A DNA stretch of 64,000 nucleotides. Origin: Terebella lapidaria (Eukaryota > Annelida > Polychaeta > Terebellida > Terebellidae). The translations under genes were made by a program, and so were the position numbers. This document shows positions 47,590-60,084 of this stretch, in pieces. Under the pieces are notes generated by a model. It was not told where the DNA came from. It did not search any database and saw only the letters and a list, made by a program, of their open reading frames with translations. Each line of letters begins with the position of its first letter. Position 1 is the stretch's first letter. The stretch lies in NCBI GenBank assembly GCA_949152475.1, contig OX424564.1:31432165-31496164 (forward strand), read 5' to 3'.

Positions 47590-47890
47590 TTTGCTTTGCT
47601 GATCATTATAATGGCCACGCCAACAATATTTAATAGCGATGGCTATTAAATGACCACGGCAGACTTTGCATTTCATTGCCTCGCCAACAAATCATTACAT
47701 AAACTAATGCCTTTTCTACAATGTGTAACAATTTCTACACTGCAGTTGAGTAGCCGCACCAAAAAACGGCGAAAAAGGGCCCCAAAAAGCTGTCGAAAAC
47801 TACCTTGCCTCTTAATGAACTCGTTGATTACGTAATCAAGTGAACTATTACTTTGCAGTTATTTGCCATGAAGCGTTCATTACAGCTGTC
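47590..47890. promoter_or_regulatory. Candidate noncoding regulatory element
   Basis: A complex, non-repetitive stretch. It has the palindrome GATTACGTAATC near 47,827, a CAGCTG E-box in ACAGCTGTCA near 47,882, and paired ATTTAATAGC/GCTATTAAAT motifs near 47,629-47,649. It lacks coding potential. Proposed from composition and motif density only. Confidence 0.25.
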
Positions 47891-50800
47891 ATTTTGCTGC
47901 AAATGAATGCCTAGGGGTAGGTAGGTGGGGGGGGGGGGCAGTTGTCAACAAGTTCTAGTAATGAGTTTTGGGGGTGGGTAAAAACCTGGTGGGGGGGGGG
48001 GGGGGTTTCAACAAATTTACTAATACTTTGACTGAGATTTCTGTATGTGTGAAAATATTTCTTGGAAGGGTGTGTTAATTGGAAGGGCGAAGAAAAAAAG
48101 GTGTTGTTCATCATTATTTGTGACAAATATATTGTGACATGCCAGCCAGGCGCCTCCCTTGTCAGTTGTATAAAAACTTGTCAGTTTTCGCTACTAAACA
48201 CAATATAACGTATATAAACTATGTAATTCATAATTATCAGTGTTGATGAATCATTTCTAGTTGTGTAATTGTGTATCTATAGACTGGTTTATTGATGGGA
48301 AAATTCGGTGGCTAATGTATGTAATATTTCCGTTAATTTCAGTTAACCTATCTACAGGATATATTGTGTAAATTACGTCATATAATAACAGTTTTGTTAA
48401 AAATTCATTACTACTGTATTCCATGGCCAGACCGCCAGAAAATTACATTGGTCTTATGTATTTCTGGTGTTATGTATTTTTACTCAAGTTAAAGACCACC
48501 TCTTTATTATATGAAAATCATTCAGTAGAGGTGCTCTATTCACCAACAAGAAGTTTTGGAATGGCGAGCTAAAATTTATTCGATGCCATATGGTGGAGAA
48601 TCCGCAATATAAAAGGACAAAACATCACAAAGTAATCAAGAGGGCAGATGACTAGATATATTGTACGGGCAGCTCCTCATTTTTACAGTCACACGACTAA
48701 ACAAGTATTCGTTTAATAAACTATCGGACAGACAACAATATTGTATGATTTTCCCTTTTCAATACTAGTTTATACCTGTCCCACATATATCACCATATTG
48801 AGAAGAAAAAAGTTTTCGACAATAAACATTCAAATCAACTAGAATGACAATCAGTACCAAATTACTGATGTTGTTATCAATCATCAAACCAAAACAAACT
48901 GGGCTCCAATAACTTGATTCGAGGTAGATTGTAATTCAAGCTGCATTTTCATCTGTATTTGGTTTTATTAATTATCAGAGTAAATTTGTTTGCGATGGAC
49001 TTGTAACACAAGACTTGAACTTACTCAAATGTCAAGACTTTTATTTGAATCATCGTGAGTCTATTTATATTTCTGTTAATTTCTGTTAATTTTTACCAGT
49101 GATCAAAATACCGTGAGCATCAATTGATTTCAGTTGGATATCCGATACATTAAGTTTTTAATATTTTAAATATTAGGTAGGTCTATTTATTAAGAATATA
49201 ATCCAATTTTTTGTTCTTTTGCAAAAAATGAAAGGATTTCTAACTATACTACATGCATGTATATCGGCATGATCAGTTTCTTAGGTTTGTGATAAGTAAT
49301 TTCAGATTATACATTATTATAAACATGATAAAGTATTGGCATATAAAGTACATGACAAAACGAAAACATGAAAAGCAGTGAGTGCTGACAATTCTCGAAC
49401 AGTAATAAACGCAGAATAATAACATATCATGCCTAGTGCACATATCAGGTATAATGATGTTTGATTCCTGTGGATGTCAAAATACTACAGAAGAGAGAGT
49501 AGTCAATGCCCTAGGCAACAGCATGCAGTGAATACAAATTATTGGAGAAATTTGCCGATGGGCCATGAAGGGTCATTTCAGAGGAGGAGGGGGGGGGGGG
49601 GTTGTTCACGCCGGATATAGTTCACATTATCACTTTTTCCATGCAGTACTTTCACATGAAAGGTCACAAATTAGAGCGATATTTATTACAATGTGCATGC
49701 ATGGATGCAAAATGGTATATTATTAGTTTTGTAAACACCTGTTTTGTTGAGCAACTTCATGTTTATATAAACAACATTAATTTCTGTGTGTGATCAAAGT
49801 CAATTTTGAGAACCGATAATTTCCGAATTCCGAATTTTATAGCATTAAAATTATTACCACTACATGTATTCATTACGATTTAATTACAATAAACTAAGAA
49901 TCATCATAATTTTTGTCATAAATTGCACTCTTTCCCCCAGGGTACTAACCTCAAACTATTTGCAATGCATCTGCATCTAATTTCATTTATATATGGAAAT
50001 AACGATGCAAGTTCAAAGCATCACACATAATTTTAGAACAATAAAACAAGCGCATAATGTTTTTCTAGCTAAGGTAATATATCATCGACCTCAATATTCA
50101 TCTCAGAGCATTTTTGGGGCGACAGGGGCAGCTAATTTGCATCAGCAGAAAGAAATGCCTCGTACAAATTTGTTCTACTATTCTTTCATGGCTTGCCATA
50201 CTGGGCCGGTGGTGATTAATTAAAGCTATTATGGCTTTCCATTCCATTCTGTGCAGCTGTATCAGACAAAGGCCGCGAACGATTCATCAGTCTCGTTTGA
50301 CACTGGCCTCAGTCAAGCGTGACAAAACTCAATGAACGAAATCCCATCGAATGGACAGGTTTTCAAACAATGATGCTCTTACGAGTGGCTTTTATTTTGG
50401 CCTATTTTTTGGCGACTGAAATTGCATGATTATGTTATGCAGAGAATGATTGAAGTCTATAGGGACAACAAGTAATAAATATTTTAAGTTTTATCAAAGT
50501 ATATAGTAGTAGTAGCAATTTTATAGACATTGTGAAACACAATTTAGTTGTACATCAATGGGATGAAACACGTAATTAAAGTAAATGTCAAAACATTAAG
50601 TGTACGGCAACTCCAATGTTAGATACATGTATTTACCATGTTTATATTCCTTAGTATAACTATATAAATATATATAACATTAATTATATTAGTCATGAAA
50701 CTTGTCTATCGTGCTTAATTTCATTATGACATGTAATAATATTTCACCAGCTTTTAATCATAATTTTCATCAATTCCATAACTGGGGAGAATGCCAAGAA

Positions 50801-52286
50801 AAACTTGATTACGTCCATAATTACAATAGCATACAACATGCTGCCACTATCATGGCTGTGTAGAGAGAAATTCAATAGTTTTTATTCGAAATATCTGATG
50901 CATGCAAAACATACATGTACTGTATGATCATTCCAGGAGTGAATGGAAACGAAAAAGGGGAGGGGGATGATACAGTCATCTGTTTCGTCAATTATTCCTG
51001 ATGGGTATCATAACTCTACCTATTTGGAAATTCTGGCCAACTGATCTGGACTGCAAACATAAAGCACTGAAAAATACAATGAAAAACATAAATATTGTAT
51101 GGAATTTTATGAGTACGGGTTTCAACTGATTAGAGTTGGACCCTTGGGGATAAATCCCGCTGCTGCAAAATACGAATTTCCACTGGGCAGATATTAGTAA
51201 TCGTGACTAATCAGAAAGCTTGTTTATAAAACAAGCTGCCACTGAACGGCAACAAAAAGATGATAAAGTAGAAATCGGCCACGAGGACATTTATAGTCAA
51301 CATCTCTCTGTGATGATCCTAATTAACTATTCAAAGCTGCGAATATGTAAATATTTATGGCGCATTTACATCTCGCAAGTATGAGTGCTTAATAAACATT
51401 GTGCATGAACGATTGTGTTATTATAAACTGAAGAATAATATTACATGCGTACTGATGAATAACTGAATACCAACTGTTAACACCAGAGCAAAATATTGTC
51501 CAGATACCAATTAATATATGAATACAGAGTGTGGCAAAAGTATGGGTTACAAGCTCATTAATACACTGCTGTGATGAGGAATGATAAAGAAGTGATAGCT
51601 CATGAATATTCATGCAATGCATCTGTACAATGTATCCAAAGCAACAGAATATTGATCAGATGGCAAATGAAGCATATGTAACACAATTATTTTGCTGCCA
51701 GCTTGGTCTATTGCGCAACCATGTCATTAACAATAATTGCTTGTGTCAAGACTAGTTCAACATTGCCCTTGCATTATTCATTCTTTAACATGTCTAATAT
51801 TGAACAACGTCATAGACACCCATTCTAAATTTTATGTATGACTGATGTTTTTGTTTTTAATGACGCAAAATCTCCATATTTGATTGCCTAAATTTTGTGA
51901 AATGTTGCACTCAGGAGTATTTTTTCGTGAGCAAAATTTACTACATTGTTCAATTTTTTCTTCAATTCGAAACAACTGTAGAGTCTGGATGCATGACCAC
52001 AAAATTGAAATTTTCTTTTCAGTGACAAAAACCAAAAGAAATATCTGACCCATTGACCTTGGTTGACCTTACATTTATGGACACCTCAGGCCTAGTAATA
52101 TCATACATATACATTTCATCAATAATGTTAATTCATGCAAAACAATTCCTCGCAATTCATCAAATTCATATGAAATTTTGAATATGCAAATATGATGAAC
52201 AATTCTATCCTTACAACTAGACGTCAAGGCCTAAAGATGCCTTGGAGGCATTTCGGTGTGATGAATAATTTATAATACTAGATATC

Positions 52287-53600
52287 GACGAAAATGAAAA
52301 ATGTCGACAAATTTCGGGTCAAGGTCAAAGTTCATCCATAATACCCGCTAGACATGTTTGTCTAGGGCGACGAGTCCGAAAATACCATCCGTTTCGCTCT
52401 ACGACGCACCGTTTCCGAGATATCGACGAAAACAAAAACTGCCGACTCGGCAAAAAAATTTCGGGTCAAGGTCAAAGTTAATCCATAATACCCCTTAGAC
52501 ATGTTTGTCTAGGGCGACGAGTCCGAAAGTAACGTCCGTTTCGCTCTACGACGCACCGTTTCCGAGATATTGACGAAAACGAAAAATGCCGACTCGGCAA
52601 AAAAATTTCGGGTCAAGGTCAAAGTTCATCAATAATTCCCCTTAGACATGTTTGTCTAGTGCGACGAGTCCGAAAATAACGTCCGTTTCGCTCTACGACG
52701 CACCGTTTCCGAGATATCGACGAAAACGAAAAATGCCGACTCGGCAAAAAAATTTCGGGTCAAGGTCAAAGTTCATCCATAATACCCCTTAGACATGTTT
52801 GTCTAGTGCGACGAGTCCGAAAATAACGTCCGTTTCGCTCTACGACGCACCGTTTCCGAGATAACGACGAAAACGAAAAATGCCGACTCGGCAAAAAAAT
52901 TTCGGGTCAAGGTCAAAGTTCATCAATAATACCCCTTAGACATGTTTGTCTAGTGCGACGAGTCCGAAAATAACGTCCGTTTCGCTCTACGACGCACCGT
53001 TTCCGAGATATCGACGAAAACGAAAAATGCCGACTCGGCAAAAAAATTTCGGGTCAAGGTCAAAGTTCATCCATAATTCCCCTTAGACATGTTTGTCTAG
53101 TGCGACGAGTCCGAAAATAACGTCCGTTTCGCTCTACGACGCACCGTTTCCGAGATATCGACGAAAACGAAAAATGCCGACTCGGCAAAAAAATTTCGGG
53201 TCAAGGTCAAAGTTCATCAATAATTCCCCGTAGACATGTTTGTCTAGTGCGACGAGTCCGAAAATAACGTCCGTTTCGCTCTACGACGCACCGTTTCCGA
53301 GATATCGACGAAAACGAAAAATGCCGACTCGGCAAAAAAATTTCGGGTCAAGGTCAAAGTTCATCCATAATACCCCTAGACATGTTTGTCTAGTGCGACG
53401 AGTCCGAAAATAACGTCCGTTTCGCTCTACGACGCACCGTTTCCGAGATATCGACGAAAATGAAAAATGCCGACTCGGCAAAAAAATTTCGGGTCAAGGT
53501 CAAAGTTCATCCATAATACCCCTTAGACATGTTTGTCTAGGGCGACGAGTCCGAAAATAACGTCCGTTTCGCTCTACGACGCACCGTTTCCGAGATATGC
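52287..53600 (+). repeat. 147-bp satellite, nine units
   Basis: The landmark GGGTCAAGGTCAAAG begins at 52316, 52463, 52610, 52757, 52904, 53051, 53198, 53345 and 53491: seven steps of exactly 147 bp, and a last step of 146. Units are nearly identical and CpG-rich (CGACGAGTCCG, CTCTACGACGCACCG). Each has the small palindrome TAGACA-TGTT-TGTCTA and a TCAAGGTCA site. As 147 is a multiple of three, spurious frames run across units. Confidence 0.95.
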
Positions 53601-54255
53601 AGGATGAATCAAGGATGACTCAGCAAAAAATTATTTCGACCTCTAGGTCAAAGGTCGTTTGAGGTATCGATCCCAAAATCAATAGGGTTCTTCCCTGGTG
53701 ATATATAAACCTCCGTGCAAAATTCTGCAACTATTGCCTGAATATTTTTTGAGTTATCGTCCGGAAACCAAGTTCCTCGATTTCATCCTCACGGACCTCA
53801 CGGACCTCGGAGCCGGATCAAAAAAAAAAGTACACCCTAGAGATGTTTGTCTAGGGCGACGAGTCCGAAAATAACGTCCGTTTCGCTCTACGACGCACGG
53901 TTTCCGAGATATGCAGGAAGCCTCAAGGATGAATCAGCAAAAAATTATTTTGACCTCTAGGTCAAAGGTCGTTTGACGGATCGATCCCAAAATCAATAGG
54001 GTTCTTCCCTGGTGGCATATGAACCTCCATGCAGAGTTCTGCAACTATTGCATAAATATTTTTCCAGTTATCGTCCGGAAACCAAGTCTTAAAATTAGTC
54101 TTGATTTCATCCTCACGGACCTCACGGACCTCCGATCCAGCTCAAAAAGAATAGAGTTCTTCCTCATATCATTTCTGACTGGCGGTGAAAATTTGACAAG
54201 GATCCGTCAAGGCAATCTAAAGTTATCGTCCGGAAACCAAAAGTGGCGGAAGAAG

Positions 54256-54293
<38 letters not shown>
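54256..54293 (+). repeat. 38-nt A homopolymer
   Basis: Poly-A tract just before the right-hand hairpin of the element; responsible for a spurious Lys-rich frame. Confidence 0.95.
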
Positions 54294-54295
<2 letters not shown>

Positions 54296-54309
54296 CTGCT
54301 AAAACCATA

Positions 54310-54333
54310 AAGGCATTTCTGCCGAAATGCCTT
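54310..54333. repeat. Perfect 10-bp terminal hairpin of the 2.1-kb element
   Basis: AAGGCATTTC and GAAATGCCTT pair exactly around TGCC. Confidence 0.9.
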
Positions 54334-54568
54334 AATAACACGGGGTTACATTAGCAGTTGATTCAAGACTATGTATTTTCCGATATGAACCGCAATATTC
54401 CCGAAAACCTAATGAAAAAATTATCACAACATTAATACACAGTGTATTATATTCATCTAGTGTCACATAATTACCATAACTGATACCATTGACAAACCAC
54501 CCCATCAAACTTGTCATCTGCATTCACAATATGACAAATAACTCGCTACCTGAAAGCCATAGCTAATG

Positions 54569-54637
54569 GTTACCATAGCAACTAACAAATCAGGCTAATT
54601 ACTTGGACAGGGACCTCTTTCTAGTTGCTATGGGAAC
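54569..54637. promoter_or_regulatory. Pair of X-box (RFX-type) palindromes in inverted arrangement
   Basis: GTTACCATAGCAAC at 54569-54582 and GTTGCTATGGGAAC at 54624-54637 (complement GTTCCCATAGCAAC) lie 41 bp apart. GTNRCC-N2-RGYAAC is the established RFX consensus; the second site deviates at one base. A near match follows at 54930-54943. Confidence 0.45.
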
Positions 54638-57600
54638 CGTGTCTGAGGATTGGGGACAGTTTTCAAGGGAGCAAATGGAGTTAGTTATACGGCGTTAATC
54701 GCATGCCAGTTCCTTCTATTGGCTTTCATCCTTGACGCTGCAAATTGAATGGTGACTGTTATTTACTACTTTCTCTTTATCCTGTCGATGGAAACAGCGT
54801 AAATCCATGCAAACTATTCTTCGAAAAACTCTTTCAAGCACTTGCAATCAAAGACCTGACGTAAAAATTTCCGAGTATCGGCTGATGTTGTTAAAGACGT
54901 ATAGTCCACTGGTCGATAAAACGTCATCCGTTGCCATGGCGACAACATGATGTAGCTGCAATCACCTTGATTATCGACAGCTTCTCTGATGGACGGTGAC
55001 TTGAGGTTAACTTATTTGCTTGATTAGTGATAAGCGATTGAACACTAGTGTTATCGTCAATGAATGAGATGACAGAGATAATGAGACTTCACTGTTAATG
55101 AGATTGTTTTGCTTCTAGGAACAGCTCAGTATCAATGTGTTTCAGAAGTGCAGAAACATGGGTACTTTTTTCGCCTTATAATGGTGAAAATACATAAGAT
55201 TCCTCTCTAAGAATATTCTGATAACTATTAAGCAGAAAATACTAGTTACAAATTTTCATAAGGTGCCAGAAAATTTCTATTCGGGTCCTTGATTAGCATT
55301 GATCAAATTTTGATAAATCTTTTCTATTTGACAAATGATTAAATACATACAGTAAAATAAAATAATTTTATTACAGTACTATGAATTTATACCAGCAAAT
55401 ATTTATTGTCATCTGTACTCATGGTACTGTTAAAAATCATCAAAGCCAGGGAGAATATAACATGCATTTCAAACTGGCAAAACATGCTGGCAAAACATTT
55501 TGCAAATGCCTCTGGAGAAAATACCAAAAAGAACAACTCTCTCTATATACCCCAAAGGCAATATAATTATCACATACTATCGAGACACAGGTCAGAAATT
55601 TATGTCATCTGCTATGAAAGGTCTTTACAAGTCATGTACATAGTACCGGTACATTTTATTGACAACATTGTTAATGACTGTCACAGTTATTTAGTAGAAA
55701 CAGGGGTATAGAGTAGTTACCATGGTGATCTAGTATGAACAAATCCCGGGAGGGTGAAGGGGGACAGGTGGCAGACAGCACCCAATCAGAGAAATGGGGG
55801 GTACTTGGCCAACAAATTGCTCACATACATTGCTTGTAAACACCTTAGGTAATAATTTGCCTTGTAATTAAATATATTACAATGTACTTTTGTGACTTAG
55901 TTTGTTTTGGTATTTGTGAGTTTGCCGTCATTCATTTCTACAATATATTGTATTGTTTTATACTGTGTTAACTGGGTTCTAAATGCAAATTTAATCTTCA
56001 TCGACTAAAATGATCGGGTGTATGATTCTGTCTGTCCCAAGTATCATAATTCATAACACATGTACCTATATACGATAGATGTAAAGGTATGCCATATATT
56101 CAACTCACATTTATTATCCTGAACATACGCTAGCCAATACAAAAGTTTCTAAATATCATTCATATGCCACATCATGTTGTTCAATGTTCCCATGAAAAAC
56201 AACTCAATAAACAACATCTGTTCTCACGTTTTATCATTCAACAAAAAATAATTTTGTTGTTTGTTATCACAGTTATAGTTGCCAGAACAAATTGTGATAC
56301 TAATATGAACTCAGTACTTAACAAAAGGATACACATGTAATGTTTCGGAATGCACAATGGTTGTTCACCCTTTTCTACTCACATTTATCCACAAAGGCAC
56401 ATGAAAACACCTGGTGCGAGACAGTGTGTTTTTGAAGTGGGTTATTTACATCCAGTTGTGGTACAGTTTATTCACTGATCACTTCACTGTGTCAGGTCAA
56501 AGTGACCTTTTTGGGCCAAAGTTGTGATTTTTCATTGAAACCAGTTCAAACTTTAAAATCGTGAAGCTAAACAACTACTTTGGAAATGCTAAAATTACAT
56601 GTAACTTTTGGAAACTGGCTATTTCTTGAATGGTTTGCGATTTCCCATGTTTCCCAAATGTAATCATGGTAATTAGGAGATATTAGAAATTTGACATTTT
56701 GCATGTATATTGTCAATGTGAAAATTTATACTCTTGGCCTATTAGCTTCAGAGTTAATCAAAATCCTATTTTGCTGAACAAATGAACGACGTCATCTTCC
56801 ATTTATGATAAACAAAACTAAACCAAAACACCTTCACTATTTCACATTGTCAGCAAGTACAGAACATTAAAGCGCAATCTCCTAAGAGCTTTTCGTTCGC
56901 GACATTATGCACGGATGAATCGGGCACGGAAAATGCAAATCTAATTTGCCGAGACCCTTTTGCAATCAATATTAATCATGAGCACAATGGAACACTTTAG
57001 CATAACAATGGAAAAATCAAGCAAACACCAAACAGACGATATGTGAAGCATCAGTTCTCACCAGGGGAAAAAGTTGCAAACATCCATATTAATACTCACA
57101 CCACTATAAATTTCCCTGGCAAATTTTGTTTGGAAAGTGACATGCATTCTGTATAAACCACGATGAATCATGAACATTCAATCAGTTTGATGAGATGAAA
57201 GAGGGTAACGCATGTTTCCACATAATAATTATCTTTTTCTTCCAACTTTTTTGCAGTATCATTGAACTCGGCCAGAAAGAATTTTCGATGAAGATCACAG
57301 CTCTCAAGCTCAAAGTGATATCGAATGCACAATTTGTTTTTTTTTCATATGTCAAATTCTATAAAGGTTCAGCTTGTCTGAAATAATAATTTCATAATTA
57401 ATGCCGTTTTGTAACACTGGACAACATCATTCCATGTGTAGATAGGATTCCATTGGACAAGCTCGCAGACCAATTATCCGAGTATTGGGTTACATTAGAA
57501 ATGTGTCAATTATAGTAGAATTACACGTATGCTCATGCAACAAGCCTTGTTATATTCAGTGTTTTTATGACGAATGCATGTAAAATGTTTATGATTTTTT

Positions 57601-58780
57601 TTTTTGTCATCATACTATAACTGTTCAGCATTTCAGAATCCATCAGTATTGTAGCACATATACGTATGTACCAATGCAGTTTAGCAGAGAGAGTTTTTTT
57701 ATTGAAATATTGTTTTGATCAAGGCTTAGATTTTTCTTTTTAATTGCTCATATTTTATTATATATTTGGAGCATTTATTATGTTCAATATTATACAGATT
57801 TTCACTATGACAGTTGGAAAGTCAACGAATGCTTAACGACAAAATCAAAACCAAACATCATTCCACTTGTGGGCAAAAATTATAATATTTTTCTAATTAA
57901 ACTCGCATTGTTTCCGCCACTCCATAATGTTTGTACATAACAATTGCTTGCATAACAGCATAATAGGAAGCCAGCATTACATATCTGGCACTTATTACGG
58001 AATCGCTAGTTATGTACATATTTACTCACTAGAGTGGTACTTTTAAAATATTTACCCAACGATATAACGCGATCAATACTGTGACGTCTGACAATAAATT
58101 GGAACATCTCGTGAATAAATGTGCGCATAAATACGACTTCCACCAGTGGAGGGACGCAGCGATGAAACAACGAGATGTCGTCATGTTTGACATTATATAT
58201 GCTGCAACTAATTGCGACAAAACAACTCTAATGTGCCAATAATTGCACGCGGCAAAAAATTACTAACTAAAACAGAAGTTATCGGTGGGAAGTCATTGTT
58301 TCAACGTTACAGGGAAATGTTTACCGAAGGAATGGGAAAATATTAAGTTGCATCCTCTCTCTTCCCGAACACAACTCCATAAAAATGTTGAGAGCTCGGA
58401 TAAACAGTGTCTGTTTTCATTGTCAATTACGCAAAAAAAAATTTGTTGGTTTCCGAATGATTGTGACACATTTCACCCCTCCCCAGTTGTATTTTACTCA
58501 TGTTTTTGTATGGTTTTGCCCTCTCGGATACATCATGCTATTTTTTTTTTTAGGCATTTGCGAATTTAGATTGCTCACATTTTCACACAAACAACGTCAA
58601 GTCTTTTATATTTTTATTTATGTGATGGATGGCTTAAATCAGAATAGAGTTCATTTTTTTTAGGGAAAAGATAATATGGCTCTAATTTCAAGTGCAATAT
58701 TGAGTGTTCGATCACAACAAAAAACTCATTTATGGATCGAATCAGAGGAATAAGCAGAAACAAGAACAATATTTAGACAA

Positions 58781-58924
58781 TGTACAGGAAAAATATTTGT
58801 GGATGTATCACCATAAACATTTGACAGATTATGTACCGCTCTGTCATTACAATGTACAGGAAAAATATTTGTGGATGTATCACCATAAACATTTGACAGA
58901 TTATGTACCGCTCTGTCATTATTA
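58781..58924 (+). repeat. 72-bp perfect tandem duplication
   Basis: The block starting TGTACAGGAAAAATATTTGT recurs at 58853 with no mismatch seen over about 70 bp. As 72 is a multiple of three, it also duplicates a 24-codon stretch in incidental open frames on both strands. Confidence 0.95.
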
Positions 58925-60069
58925 ACAATGACTCACTGTTGTTCTGTAGCGATAAATGTACATCGATCAATTTAGTGCGACCTTGAGTGACAGTGCGCCA
59001 ACGAAGTGCGAACATTACTTTTTCATATTATATTTCTGACCTGGTATTGGTAGGAATTGGGGACGGTGACAATATCGGTGTAAACGATGACTTTAAGAGA
59101 ATTTCAGCAAATAATTGATGCATGTCAAAGACAATATTATTGACTATTTTCAAGAGTTTTCATCACAAGGTTAACGTGTCCATGTGAAGAAAAATTTACA
59201 ATTAGAAAACACAGATGAAGAAAATTAAGGATTTATGGGCATTTAGTCCATGCACTTAGTGCAAATTTAGTGCATATCACAAATATCATGAATATGAACA
59301 CATTGAAAACTGAACTGGAAACGGTGTCCAGTTTAGAATCAGTTTTCTGCCAACATGCACTGCTTCCGAGTAGATTAGTCTAGAAATTCGACCATGGGAT
59401 TTATTTGATAGCTTTGAAGATATAATCAAATACAGGACTTCAAAGGACACCTTTTAGAAATGGTATTGGTTTACCGCAGCTTAAGCATGATGAGTTATTG
59501 TGACTGCAAGAGGCAGTTTTATAAATTAGTACAGTTTACTAGTAAGCAATTGCATTGCATATATTTCAAAAGCATGCAATGCACATGTATTTCCCTTTGA
59601 AATACATGTACTTAACCAAGCTAAAAATACATTCATAAAATTTTTCAACTCGGGTCGAAAATTGTTATCATCGAGTCAATTACTATTCATTATCTGCCAT
59701 TTATCATCATTCCCACGTGCTTCACAATCCAGGGAATGTTATAAGTTGAACGTGACTCAAATGTGCAATATGAATAGTGCTACCCTATTGCACTAGTCTA
59801 GTATCAAGTATGCATCATACAGTGCAACAAGCTACAAGCTGTCCATTCACACATTATAAATAAATTGTATTAGAGTACCTCTCCTCCCCCTCCCGACCCC
59901 TACCAACCTCCATGATACATACTTCCATATCATAACCAAGCAAATGTACCATCCCCCTCTCCACAAAATGCCCTATAACAATTGCCATCTATAGGGTATG
60001 TGCACACTAATGCACATGCAAACGTATCTGCGTTTGAAAACAATTTGGAAACTACTCCAACCTACCATG

Positions 60070-60084
60070 CCCCCCCCCCCCCCC
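60070..60084 (-). repeat. C homopolymer, 15 nt
   Basis: The rightmost long G/C-run in the window. Confidence 0.9.

Larger units (their letters stand above)
40401..52229. other. TOX upstream noncoding region, part 2
   Basis: No coding exons. G/C-runs are frequent (40679-40694, 43761-43778, 43916-43958, 44228-44241, 45456-45471, 45987-46000, 47991-48005, 49589-49601). Several stretches look like unique, complex, possibly conserved noncoding DNA: about 44,700-45,060, 46,060-46,260, 47,590-47,890, 50,040-50,430 and 51,110-51,370. Confidence 0.45.
52230..54345. mobile_element. Rolling-circle-like (Helentron/pearl-type) non-autonomous element with a 147-bp core array
   Basis: The left end has the stem ATGCCT-TGG-AGGCAT (52237-52251) followed by TTCGG. 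The right end has the perfect hairpin AAGGCATTTC-TGCC-GAAATGCCTT (54310-54333) after a 38-nt A tract. GGCATTTCGG is shared in inverted form by both ends. The core is a 147-bp tandem array, followed by a 314-bp block present twice (about 53,526-53,838 and 53,840-54,152) that includes GTTATCGTCCGGAAACCA. Non-coding throughout. Subterminal hairpins plus core tandem repeats match Helentron-associated and pearl-like elements of marine invertebrates; no Rep/helicase is present to prove it. Confidence 0.65.

Noticed and set aside
53281-53481. 66-codon Arg-rich ORF
   Set aside because: It arises from the 147-bp satellite, whose period is a multiple of three; unit-to-unit identity explains the open frame.
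54019-54354. 111-codon ORF with a long poly-Lys stretch
   Set aside because: The Lys run is the 38-nt A tract of the mobile element; the remainder is element tail.
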